Shown: piece after piece, positions 1 to 5,329 of the stretch
Layout: the number at the start of each line of letters is the position of its first letter
Position numbering within the stretch: the first letter of the stretch is position 1
NCBI GenBank assembly: GCA_050010255.1
Contig: JBEKLJ010000223.1
Span: 1-5,329 of the forward strand
Direction: 5' to 3'
Origin: JBEKLJ01 sp050010255
GTDB taxonomy: Bacteria; Acidobacteriota; Terriglobia; Bryobacterales; Bryobacteraceae
Length of the DNA: 5,329 bases
Program-made: the position numbers and the translations under genes
Notes under the pieces: model-generated
Told to the model about the DNA's origin: nothing
Databases searched by the model: none
What the model saw: the letters and a program-made list of their open reading frames with translations, nothing else

Positions 1-110
1 TCACAGACTACTGCGGCTTACGACGCGCCCTGGCATGGAAGAGCATACCAGTTGATGAACGCCATTTTCATGCTCGCGGGTGCCGCCTCGGGCGGCATGG
101 CTCAGAACTG
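1..110. other. Short region without recognisable gene
   Basis: No start codon with a ribosome binding site, tRNA signature or known motif is visible on either strand. A plus-strand frame ending at the TGA at 53-55 could be the last 17 codons of a gene entering from the left. That is too short to judge. A 7-bp inverted repeat (81-97) is the only structure, and it has no T run on either side. Confidence 0.3.
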
Positions 111-111
111 T

Positions 112-131
112 CCCCGGTTTTTGAAACGGGG
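112..131. repeat. Second inverted repeat sharing an arm with the terminator hairpin
   Basis: CCCCG at 112-116 and TTT at 118-120 pair with AAA (124-126) and CGGGG (127-131). This gives a hairpin of 8 pairs with one bulged G and a 3-base loop. It shares GGGG at 128-131 with the neighbouring 128-150 hairpin, so the two cannot form at once. A third small inverted repeat, TGCCGCC/GGCGGCA, lies at 81-97. The motif CTGTCCCCGG just before it resembles REP-like intergenic elements I associate with high-GC soil bacteria. That is recollection, not a match I could test. Confidence 0.4.
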
Positions 132-150
132 GCCGGGCGGGCCGGCCCCC
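128..150 (-). terminator. Candidate terminator hairpin after the HtrA gene
   Basis: Directly after the protease stop codon there is a perfect 9-bp inverted repeat. GGGGGCCGG at 128-136 pairs with CCGGCCCCC at 142-150 around a 5-base loop. Read on the minus strand, it begins 6 bases after the TAG and is followed by GTTTC, so only a short T run is present. Position and stem strength fit an intrinsic or hairpin-assisted terminator, but the weak U tract makes this uncertain. Confidence 0.5.
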
Positions 151-156
151 GTCCGT

Positions 157-1716
157 CTACTGGCCACTCGGCACTGTCCCAGCGGCGAAGACCGACTGCC
201 AGTCGGGGCGCCCCTGGCCACGGGCCACGTTCCGCATAACCTTGAACGCGACCGCGGCGCCGGGCTTCAGCGTTTCGCTGATCCGTCTGACGTCGCCAAC
301 CGAGTTCACCGGCTGGCGGTTGATTGCCGTGACGACGTCGCCCGGCAGCAAGCCGATGTCCTCGGCGAACGATCCCGCTTCGACGTCGGAGATGAGTACG
401 CCGCCTCGCTCATCCAAGCCCGCGGCTTCGCGATCCCCCGGAGACAGCGCGCGCACCGAGAGGCCGAACTTCACATGCTGGCCTTCCTCGCCGCCCTCGC
501 CGCCCGGCACGCCGCCGCCCGAGGCATCGCTGGCGAAGATCTGCGCCCGCTCGCTGACCTCGACGGTCATCGTCAGGCTCTTGCCATCGCGGAGCAGGGT
601 CACCGGTACCCGCGAGCCCACCGGCATCTGCGAGACCCGATTCACCAACTCCTCACCGTTCTTTATCGGACGGCCGTCGAGCCCGGTGATGATGTCGCCT
701 TCGCGGATGCCGGCCTTCTCCGCCGGCCCACCCGGCGTCACCTGCTCGACGAATACGCCCTCGGAGGCGCCGTAGGCTTTCAGCAGCTCGCGCTTCTCGT
801 CGCGCCGGAAACGCACGCCGATGGCGCCGCGTGACACCTTGCCGGTCTTGATGATCTGGTTGTAGGCCTGGACGGCCATGTTCATCGGCAACGCAAAGCC
901 CACACCCTCGCCGCCGCCGCCGCGGCTGGCAATCATGGTATTCACGCCGATCACCTCGCCGCGGATGTTCAGCAGCGGTCCGCCGCTGTTGCCCGGGTTA
1001 ATGGCCGCGTCGGTCTGGAGGAACCGCTGGAGCTGGTGCCCCGCGATGCCCAGGTCGCGGCCCTGGGCGCTGATGATACCGGCAGTGACCGTCGCCTCCA
1101 GGCCGAACGGCGAGCCGATGGCGATGGCCCAGTCACCCACCTGGACGCCGTCCGAGTTGCCGATCCTTACCGCTGCGAGCGGCCGTCCGGCGTCGATCTT
1201 GAGCACCGCCAGGTCCAACTCCGCGTCCGCGCCGATCACCTTGGCCACGTACTCGGTATTGTCCCCGTTGATCTTCACCCGCACGCGCGCGGCGCCGTCG
1301 ACCACGTGGTTGTTGGTCATGATGTAGCCGCTCGGATCCACGACGAAGCCCGACCCGGTCCCCTGGCTGCGGAACGGCCGCTGCGGCATGGGCATCCCAA
1401 ACGGGTTGTCGCCGAAGAAACGGCGGAAGAAATCTTCGGGGTCCTGCGGCGCTGCGCCGCCGCGGTCGCGGCGGTCGACGCGCTTTTCCTCGATCGTGCT
1501 GGTCACCTGCACCACTGCGGGTTCCAGTTGCTTGGCCAACTGGGTGAAAGTGGTGGAGAGCTGCACGGGATCGGGAATCACCAGCGGCTTGGCATCAGCC
1601 GCCGGGCCCGGCGCAGCCTGCGCGGCCTTCAGGCCGGCGCCACACAGCGCCCCGACCAGCAGACCAACCATCAGCGTTAGGAGCAGCAAGCTCCTGTTGT
1701 TCCGGGTAAAGCTCAT
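157..1716 (-). CDS. degQ: DegP/DegQ (HtrA) family periplasmic serine protease with two PDZ domains
   Basis: This is a 519-residue Do-family (S1C) serine protease-chaperone, which degrades or refolds damaged envelope proteins. Residues 1-34 form a signal peptide: a basic start, a hydrophobic core from about 10 to 29, and an AQA/A cleavage site. The mature protein should be periplasmic. The catalytic triad is visible as His137 (TNNHVV), Asp168 (DLAVLKI) and Ser244 (GNSGGP), with family-typical spacings of 31 and 76. A Phe/Pro-rich LA-type loop lies at about 92-118. PDZ1 spans about 297-391; a Gly-rich linker follows; PDZ2 spans about 416-500. The ATG follows AGAGGA at 5-base spacing on the minus strand. 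The gene lies 93 bases downstream of the M56 gene on the same strand, so co-transcription with blaI is plausible. Family assignment is firm. Whether it is DegP, DegQ or MucD cannot be settled from sequence alone. Confidence 0.96.
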   Translation of the reverse strand: MSFTRNNRSLLLLTLMVGLLVGALCGAGLKAAQAAPGPAADAKPLVIPDPVQLSTTFTQLAKQLEPAVVQVTSTIEEKRVDRRDRGGAAPQDPEDFFRRFFGDNPFGMPMPQRPFRSQGTGSGFVVDPSGYIMTNNHVVDGAARVRVKINGDNTEYVAKVIGADAELDLAVLKIDAGRPLAAVRIGNSDGVQVGDWAIAIGSPFGLEATVTAGIISAQGRDLGIAGHQLQRFLQTDAAINPGNSGGPLLNIRGEVIGVNTMIASRGGGGEGVGFALPMNMAVQAYNQIIKTGKVSRGAIGVRFRRDEKRELLKAYGASEGVFVEQVTPGGPAEKAGIREGDIITGLDGRPIKNGEELVNRVSQMPVGSRVPVTLLRDGKSLTMTVEVSERAQIFASDASGGGVPGGEGGEEGQHVKFGLSVRALSPGDREAAGLDERGGVLISDVEAGSFAEDIGLLPGDVVTAINRQPVNSVGDVRRISETLKPGAAVAFKVMRNVARGQGRPDWQSVFAAGTVPSGQ

Positions 1717-1754
1717 CGCTATCCTCTCTTGTCTTCTCCAGGGTCGCGGCGCCC

Positions 1755-1773
1755 GCGCGCGAGCATCGCGCGC
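1755..1773. repeat. Strong hairpin between the M56 and HtrA genes
   Basis: GCGCGCGA (1755-1762) and TCGCGCGC (1766-1773) form a perfect 8-bp stem with a 3-base loop. It lies in the 93-base gap between the M56 stop and the HtrA start. On the minus strand it is followed by GC-rich sequence, not a T run, so it is unlikely to be a full intrinsic terminator. It could be an attenuating or RNA-stabilising element that sets HtrA levels relative to the upstream genes. No convincing separate promoter is visible in this gap. Confidence 0.5.
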
Positions 1774-1809
1774 TCAGGATGGCCGCCCCCGAGTCTTTGT
1801 TTCCCAGTC

Positions 1810-3105
1810 TCAGGCTCCGTGCAGGCGAGGCCCCTCAGGCTTTACCCGCACCCAGAGAATCCGGATCCAACCCGACGATTCTCCGTTCCAATAGAAAACG
1901 CAATACAGAAACTCCTCGCCCCCTCGCGACAGGGCGCTGGCGTCCTGAACCGGCGCCCCAGACGGCGGTTGGGCCGGCTGAGCATGCGCCAGCAGGCGCG
2001 GGGGCGCTGGTTGTACCGTTCGAGCACGCGCCAGCAGGCGCGGTCGGGCCGGCGCGCTCGCCTGCGTGGCCAAGGACGCAGGCCGCCGGGCCTGGGCCAA
2101 CTCCGCAGGCGGCGCCACGAGAACGGCGCGCGCAGGCTCGGGCGCAAGCGGTGCGGTAACCGTAAACGGCGCCACCTTCAGAGTGCTGCCCGCCACAACC
2201 AGCGCCGCGGCGACCGCTACGGCGGCAGTCGACCAGCGCCGCCGCGGCTGCGCCTCGCCGCCCAGCAGCGCTTCGATGCGCAGCGTGAACTCGCGCCGGC
2301 CGGTGATTGCGGCGGAAGCCAGCCGCGGCCGGGCGCGCGAGAGCGCGCCGCGCGCCAGCTTGAGCAGGCACGCCGCGTAGGGACGCGCCCCGCTCGTGTT
2401 TCTGACCACACAATCGTCGCAGGCCAGTTCCCGCTCCATCTCCAGCCGCCCGCCGATCCACCACACCGCGGGATGGAAGAAGAACAGCGCTTCGAAGGTC
2501 CTCGCCACGAGGTTCGTCCAGTCGTCCCAGCGGCGGATGTGAGCCAGCTCGTGCACCAGCACCTGGTCTAGCTCATCGCGGGAGAGCTCGCTGGCCAGCG
2601 AGGCCGGCAGCAGGATCACCGGTTTCGACAACCCCGCCGCCATGGGCACGGCTGCCTCCGCCGAAGCCAGCAGGCGGACCCCCCGCGCTCCGTGCTTCCG
2701 CCCGAGCAGCTGGCAGCGATCCGCGACGGCCTCGGGCAGCGCCCCGGCCGAGCGCTTGAGCCTGCAAAGAACGGCGTAGCTCCAAGCCAGCCGCGCCAGC
2801 AACAAGCCGCTCGCCAGCAGCCACAGGGCGAAGACCCAGGCCACCCACGTCCCCGACCCCGGCAGCACCAGCGCGGGCGGCGCCGCCGCACCGGTGGCGC
2901 GCGCGCCGACCTCGGAACCTGCTCCCAGATTCGCCAGCGGCAGCGCCACCACCGCTAGCAACACTCCGATCCAGAGGGCGTGGCGTGCCGAGGCGTTCAA
3001 CCGGACGACGCGCAGCGCCAGCCACACGGACGCCGTCAGCACCACGCCCTGGCACAGGCCATTCAAAACCGCCGCCAGCACCTCCGCGCCGAACCAGGCC
3101 GTCAT
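1810..3105 (-). CDS. M56 family (BlaR1/MecR1-like) membrane metallopeptidase, no penicillin-binding domain
   Basis: This is a 431-residue integral-membrane zinc protease of the BlaR1/MecR1 type, expected to respond to an envelope signal by triggering inactivation of its partner repressor. Membrane segments are visible at about 7-31, 42-60, 86-110 and 291-309. The zinc motif HELAH is at 185-189. It is followed by RRWDDWTN, the family-typical FFFHPAVWW at 208-216, and RELACDD at 225-231, which should supply the remaining metal ligand. Canonical BlaR1 is near 600 residues with an extracellular penicillin-binding domain. Here the roughly 120 residues after the last membrane segment are instead Ala/Pro/Arg-rich with a short tandem repeat, ending in an aromatic, beta-prone stretch (about 396-420). 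The ATG overlaps the blaI stop as ATGA and has GGAGGAG 8 bases upstream, indicating translational coupling. The beta-lactam role is not supported; the signal is unknown. Confidence 0.92.
   Translation of the reverse strand: MTAWFGAEVLAAVLNGLCQGVVLTASVWLALRVVRLNASARHALWIGVLLAVVALPLANLGAGSEVGARATGAAAPPALVLPGSGTWVAWVFALWLLASGLLLARLAWSYAVLCRLKRSAGALPEAVADRCQLLGRKHGARGVRLLASAEAAVPMAAGLSKPVILLPASLASELSRDELDQVLVHELAHIRRWDDWTNLVARTFEALFFFHPAVWWIGGRLEMERELACDDCVVRNTSGARPYAACLLKLARGALSRARPRLASAAITGRREFTLRIEALLGGEAQPRRRWSTAAVAVAAALVVAGSTLKVAPFTVTAPLAPEPARAVLVAPPAELAQARRPASLATQASAPARPRLLARARTVQPAPPRLLAHAQPAQPPSGAPVQDASALSRGGEEFLYCVFYWNGESSGWIRILWVRVKPEGPRLHGA
1980..2043 (-). repeat. 42-base-period direct repeat in the M56 C-terminal tail
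   Basis: Positions 1980-2001 and 2022-2043 match at 21 of 22 bases with an offset of exactly 42 bases (14 codons). In the protein this gives two adjacent 14-residue units, starting PRLLARAR and PRLLAHAQ. A more degenerate unit (PASLATQA...) may precede them. The frame is kept, so this is an in-frame expansion in the low-complexity tail and not a disruption. Confidence 0.75.
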
Positions 3106-3488
3106 GGGACGGGCTCCTCCCCTTCGATCCTCTTCCTTAGCCGCTCCAGCTCGGAGGCCTCCAAGGCCTCCTCCCGAAGCAGGTTGACGACGAGCAACTC
3201 CGGCGAGTCGTTGAAGAAGCGGCGCAGCAATTGCCGGACCGCCGTCCGGCTGGCCTGGCCGCGATCGACCACCGCGTGATAGACGAACGCACGCCCATCT
3301 TTGGTATGCCGCACGTAGCCTTTGCGTTCCAGGATTCGCATGAGGGTCAGCACGGTGTTGTAGGCGGTGGGCTTGTCCTTGGCGAGCGCCTCGGCCAGGT
3401 CGCCCACCGTGGCCGATCCGCGCTGCCAGAGAACCTGCATGAGCGGCAGCTCGGCCTCGGTGAGCGTCTGGGACTTTCTGCGGGCCAT
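3102..3488 (-). CDS. blaI: BlaI/MecI/CopY family winged-helix transcriptional repressor
   Basis: This 128-residue cytoplasmic repressor has the full length of the BlaI/MecI family (about 120-130). The N-terminal winged helix is seen in TLTEAELPLMQVLW (8-21), the recognition region PTAYNTVLTLMRILERKGYV (40-59) and a wing around 63-71. The C-terminal dimerisation helices run from about 80 to 122. It should bind operator DNA as a dimer and repress its own operon until the M56 partner is activated. S. aureus BlaI and MecI are cut at Asn101-Phe102; by my alignment the matching site here is Asn102-Leu103, in the segment LVVNLLREE. The ATG is the only sensible start, since an in-frame stop lies upstream. 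Its ribosome binding site is weak (GGACG about 8 bases away), and a better AGGAG sits too far upstream. The stop overlaps the next gene's start. Confidence 0.94.
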   Translation of the reverse strand: MARRKSQTLTEAELPLMQVLWQRGSATVGDLAEALAKDKPTAYNTVLTLMRILERKGYVRHTKDGRAFVYHAVVDRGQASRTAVRQLLRRFFNDSPELLVVNLLREEALEASELERLRKRIEGEEPVP

Positions 3489-3529
3489 GGGGATCGTCCG
3501 AAGTCCTAATGATTTAATACTTCAACTCC

Positions 3530-3559
3530 TTTTTAGCGCACCTCGAGTGCGGTTGTCAA
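3530..3559 (-). promoter_or_regulatory. Probable sigma70-type promoter of the blaI operon
   Basis: On the minus strand a perfect -35 box TTGACA (3559-3554) is followed by an 18-base spacer and TAAAAA (3535-3530; 4 of 6 to the -10 consensus). Transcription would start near 3523, about 35 bases before the blaI ATG. The surrounding sequence, about 3501-3578, is clearly more AT-rich than the rest of the window. The -10 box is imperfect, so the exact start is uncertain. Confidence 0.55.
3537..3551. promoter_or_regulatory. Inverted repeat inside the blaI promoter, candidate operator
   Basis: CGCAC (3537-3541) and GTGCG (3547-3551) form a 5-bp dyad around CTCGA, lying wholly within the spacer between the -35 and -10 boxes. 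That is the expected place for an autorepressor dimer to block RNA polymerase. It does not resemble the TACA/TGTA operators of staphylococcal BlaI and MecI. Assigning it to this repressor is an inference. A shorter dyad, GTTG-T-CAAC (3552-3560), overlaps the -35 box and is an alternative. Confidence 0.35.
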
Positions 3560-3608
3560 CTAATTCTTTAAGACATGGCAGCCCGCCGGGCGGCAGGAGG
3601 AGGACGGG

Positions 3609-4688
3609 CTACCCGACGTAGAGCGGCGCGATCGCCACCAGCGCCAGCCCCCCCGCAAACAGGGCGAAAGCCAGTGTCACCATTGCGCGGACCCGCATCT
3701 CGGCGCCCCGACACTCTCTCCACACCACCAGGCCCCACAGCGCGGCGAGCAGCGTGGCCGCCTGGGCCAGGGCGTAGCCGATCGCCGGGTTCAGCAACGG
3801 TTCACCGGGCGCGGCAAGATCTAACGCCGCAGCTCCCTCAAGGGGTTTCGTAGCGCTGGAGACGACGAGAACTGCCAGCAGTCCGGTCGCCCAAACCGCC
3901 CCGCCGAGCACCCCCAACAGGTGCTGGCTGGATCTGCCGCGGAAGTAGTCGCGGAACTCGACGGGCTCGCCCTCGACCGGAAGGTTCATAAAGAAGATGT
4001 TGCAAGCGAGGGTCGAGAAGAAGATGCCGGCGGCGAACAGGCAGCCGATCGAATACGGCCCTAGACCGCCCTGCTTGCTCAGATCCACCAGAGGCCAGGA
4101 CGAACCGATCAGTAGGCCGGCGGGGACCGAGACCAGGATGGCCTTCCAACTGGCCTTGGGCTTAGTGGACCTGGTCTTGCCCGCTTTGATCAACCCCTCA
4201 TAACGGGAGCGCGACATCGCCCGGTACACCGCGGTCTCGAGCAGGATGGCCGCCACCACGAGCAGCGAGCCAGCAAAGAGCAGGGTCGGGTTGCCGGACG
4301 GCTTGAGAATCTGGTTCCAGACGACGCCGACGATCAGCGCCAAACCCATGCCCACTGGGAAGGCCACCGACATGCCGGCCACGGCGATCGCAGCCAGCAG
4401 CAGCATGTTGCCCAGGTTAAAAGTGACGCCCGCGGCGAGGCCGTAGACGAGAGGGCGCCGCCCGGCGTTCAGCAGATCGTCCGTAAACAAGAACCCGTCA
4501 AAGCCGAGGCTGCCGAAGGTGAGTGCGGCAACCACCCCGACCAGCAGCACGCCGAGTGCGTAATCCCAATAGAACAGCTCGAAACGCCACTTGCCGGTCA
4601 GCTTGTAACTGTTGGCCCACGATCCCCAGCAGAGCATCGAGAGGATCGCCAAAAGGACAGCGGCAACGTAAGTGTGCGGAAGGACCAT
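3609..4688 (-). CDS. GRP-type (glucose/ribose porter, DMT superfamily) inner-membrane permease
   Basis: This 359-residue, very hydrophobic protein has about ten membrane segments, near 7-24, 40-62, 78-105, 107-128, 135-157, 179-200, 206-235, 255-280, 298-326 and 334-358. The first helix carries SMLCWGSWANSYKL, followed by KWRFELFYWDYALG. This pattern is typical of bacterial GRP sugar transporter/ureide-permease-like proteins of the drug/metabolite superfamily. A basic loop at about 157-180 separates the two five-helix halves. Known relatives move sugars or purine breakdown products, and related genes are often labelled multidrug permease; the substrate cannot be read from this sequence. I chose the ATG at 4688 because GAGGGGGG lies 4 bases upstream. 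An in-frame ATG at 4724 would add 12 residues but lacks as good a site. It is divergent from the TPR gene and 120 bases upstream of blaI. Confidence 0.85.
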   Translation of the reverse strand: MVLPHTYVAAVLLAILSMLCWGSWANSYKLTGKWRFELFYWDYALGVLLVGVVAALTFGSLGFDGFLFTDDLLNAGRRPLVYGLAAGVTFNLGNMLLLAAIAVAGMSVAFPVGMGLALIVGVVWNQILKPSGNPTLLFAGSLLVVAAILLETAVYRAMSRSRYEGLIKAGKTRSTKPKASWKAILVSVPAGLLIGSSWPLVDLSKQGGLGPYSIGCLFAAGIFFSTLACNIFFMNLPVEGEPVEFRDYFRGRSSQHLLGVLGGAVWATGLLAVLVVSSATKPLEGAAALDLAAPGEPLLNPAIGYALAQAATLLAALWGLVVWRECRGAEMRVRAMVTLAFALFAGGLALVAIAPLYVG

Positions 4689-4702
4689 CGTTCCCCCCTC
4701 GC

Positions 4703-4717
4703 CGGCGCGCTGCGCCG
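4703..4717. repeat. Small hairpin in the transporter leader
   Basis: CGGCGC (4703-4708) and GCGCCG (4712-4717) form a perfect 6-bp stem with a 3-base loop. It sits immediately upstream of the transporter's ribosome binding site on the minus strand and could modulate translation start. A weak promoter-like pair on the minus strand, TTGCCT (4756-4751) and TAATCT (4732-4727) with an 18-base spacer, would start transcription just upstream of it. Confidence 0.35.
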
Positions 4718-4945
4718 CGAACATGGAGATTAGCAGAGCGGAGGTGCGGAAGGCAAAGGCGCATCCGCCGGCAACCGAGCCGCGACTCGTCGAGACCCCT
4801 TGCGGCGCGGCTGGCCGCTGGATTGTCTGCGCTCGCCCGGGGCGGTGTTGTATGATAGCATCCCGTCGAGAACGCGGACTGGAGCGGCCGCCGGGGCAGA
4901 GAGCGGCCCTGAGCCGCTGTGGGACCGGTCACCGTTCGCTGATCA

Positions 4946-4953
4946 GAGGAGGG
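4946..4953 (+). promoter_or_regulatory. Ribosome binding site of the TPR protein
   Basis: GAGGAGGG lies 4 bases before the ATG at 4958. It is the strongest Shine-Dalgarno match near any start in the window and fixes the start of a gene that is cut off by the window end. Confidence 0.7.
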
Positions 4954-4957
4954 CAGC

Positions 4958-5329
4958 ATGAGAATCGCGACGATCATTTTGACCGTCTGCTTGGCCGCCG
5001 GTACGGCCGCCGCCCAGCGTCGCCAGTTTGCCGCCGTCAACGACGGGACACCCGCGGGGCGGTTGCTCCTCGCAATAGGCGGCGAGCAGGATAACGCCAA
5101 GAAGATTGCGCTGCTGGAGGATTTCGCGGGCAAATACCCTCAGCATGAGGGCCTCCCGTGGGTGCTCGATCAGATGACCGCCGCCTACACCCAGGCCGGC
5201 CAGTACAACAAAGCACTGGAGGCGGGCGCGAGGCTGTTGGCGCTCGATCCGGAGGACGTGGTGACGGCGCACGCCTGCCTCAAGGCGGCCGAGGCCGTCA
5301 GAGACCCCGACCTCATCCTCAAGTGGTCC
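4958..5329 (+). CDS. Secreted tetratricopeptide repeat protein (5' part only)
   Basis: An open frame of 124 codons runs from ATG to the window edge with no stop, so the protein is truncated here by the window. Residues 1-19 form a signal peptide (MRIATIILT..., Ala-rich end, AAA/Q cleavage), which predicts export to the periplasm or beyond. The Cys at position 11 is not in a proper lipobox. After it come paired amphipathic helices of TPR type. One repeat is clear at about 68-100 (LPWVLDQMTAAYTQAGQYNKALEAGARLLALDP, with the usual small/aromatic spacing), and a related helical pair lies before it (about 36-62). TPR domains bind proteins, so a scaffold or assembly role is likely, but no specific function can be assigned. 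The plus-strand orientation, divergent from the transporter, does not point to a shared pathway. Confidence 0.8.
   Translation, partial: MRIATIILTVCLAAGTAAAQRRQFAAVNDGTPAGRLLLAIGGEQDNAKKIALLEDFAGKYPQHEGLPWVLDQMTAAYTQAGQYNKALEAGARLLALDPEDVVTAHACLKAAEAVRDPDLILKWS

Larger units (their letters stand above)
4689..4957. other. Divergent intergenic region between transporter and TPR gene
   Basis: These 269 bases hold no gene I can support and should carry promoters for both neighbours. For the plus strand, TATGAT at 4851-4856 is a good -10 box (5 of 6) but has no convincing -35 at the right distance. If used, it leaves a leader of about 95 bases. That leader contains GAGCGGCC twice (4882-4889 and 4901-4908), a 6-bp hairpin AGCGGC/GCCGCT (4902-4907 with 4913-4918) and a short dyad CGGT-C-ACCG (4926-4934). 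No known riboswitch or RNA gene was recognised. Confidence 0.5.

Noticed and set aside
52..834. Long plus-strand open frame opposite the HtrA gene
   Set aside because: It is antisense to clear protease coding sequence, has an Arg/Ala-rich composition typical of high-GC shadow frames, shows no recognisable domain and has no good ribosome binding site.
906..920. GCC microrepeat
   Set aside because: It encodes a short Gly run in the protease and is common in high-GC genes. There is no sign of a separate function.
1729..2571. 280-codon plus-strand open frame opposite the M56 gene
   Set aside because: It is opposite an M56 gene with a visible HELAH motif. The translation is Arg-rich low complexity, as expected for a shadow frame.
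3153..3162. GGAGGCCTCC palindrome as a regulatory site
   Set aside because: It lies inside blaI coding sequence for a Glu/Ala/Leu-rich helix, followed by a similar GGCCTCC. Codon composition explains it.
3581..3591. GCCCG-C-CGGGC inverted repeat after the transporter as a terminator
   Set aside because: The loop would be one base, or the stem only four pairs, and no T run follows on the minus strand. This is too weak to call.
4823..4856. TTGTCT plus TATGAT as a complete promoter
   Set aside because: The spacer would be 22 bases, well outside the usual 16-19. Only the -10-like box is kept as a weak hint.
4498..5133. 211-codon minus-strand frame spanning the divergent region
   Set aside because: It overlaps the transporter in another frame and the 5' end of the TPR gene on the opposite strand, and it has no domain character. 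The neighbours have signal peptides, membrane segments and ribosome binding sites.
1..5329. CRISPR array, tRNA/rRNA gene, insertion sequence or phage genes
   Set aside because: No regularly spaced repeats, no tRNA T-loop signature, no transposase or integrase motif and no terminal inverted repeats with target duplication were seen.

Overview
The window is high-GC bacterial DNA. It holds four genes in a row on the minus strand and the 5' end of one divergent gene on the plus strand. The gene mix is a BlaI-type repressor paired with an M56 membrane peptidase, an HtrA/Deg periplasmic protease, a GRP-type DMT permease and a secreted TPR protein. With the high GC this suggests a Gram-negative soil-type bacterium, most likely an acidobacterium (Bryobacterales/Solibacter-like). 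That placement is inferred from gene style; no rRNA or other phylogenetic marker is present.

Layout from right to left along the minus strand: a GRP/ureide-permease-like transporter (4688 to 3609); a 120-base AT-richer intergenic region with a good sigma70-type promoter; blaI (3488 to 3102); an M56 BlaR1-like gene (3105 to 1810) whose start overlaps the blaI stop as ATGA; a 93-base gap with a strong hairpin; and a DegQ/HtrA protease (1716 to 157). A GC-rich terminator-like hairpin follows directly, and positions 1-110 hold no gene I can recognise. On the plus strand a secreted tetratricopeptide protein starts at 4958 behind an excellent ribosome binding site and runs off the window. It is divergent from the transporter across a 269-base shared regulatory region.

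The most interesting unit is blaI-M56-htrA. BlaI would repress the promoter in front of itself. The M56 protease would sense a signal at the membrane and inactivate BlaI. This would raise expression of the operon, possibly including the HtrA quality-control protease. The M56 protein has no penicillin-binding sensor domain; its tail is Ala/Pro/Arg-rich with a 14-residue repeat. Any signal is therefore probably not a beta-lactam bound by a BlaR1-type sensor. This link is an inference from gene order. The remaining genes look like ordinary housekeeping or accessory genes.
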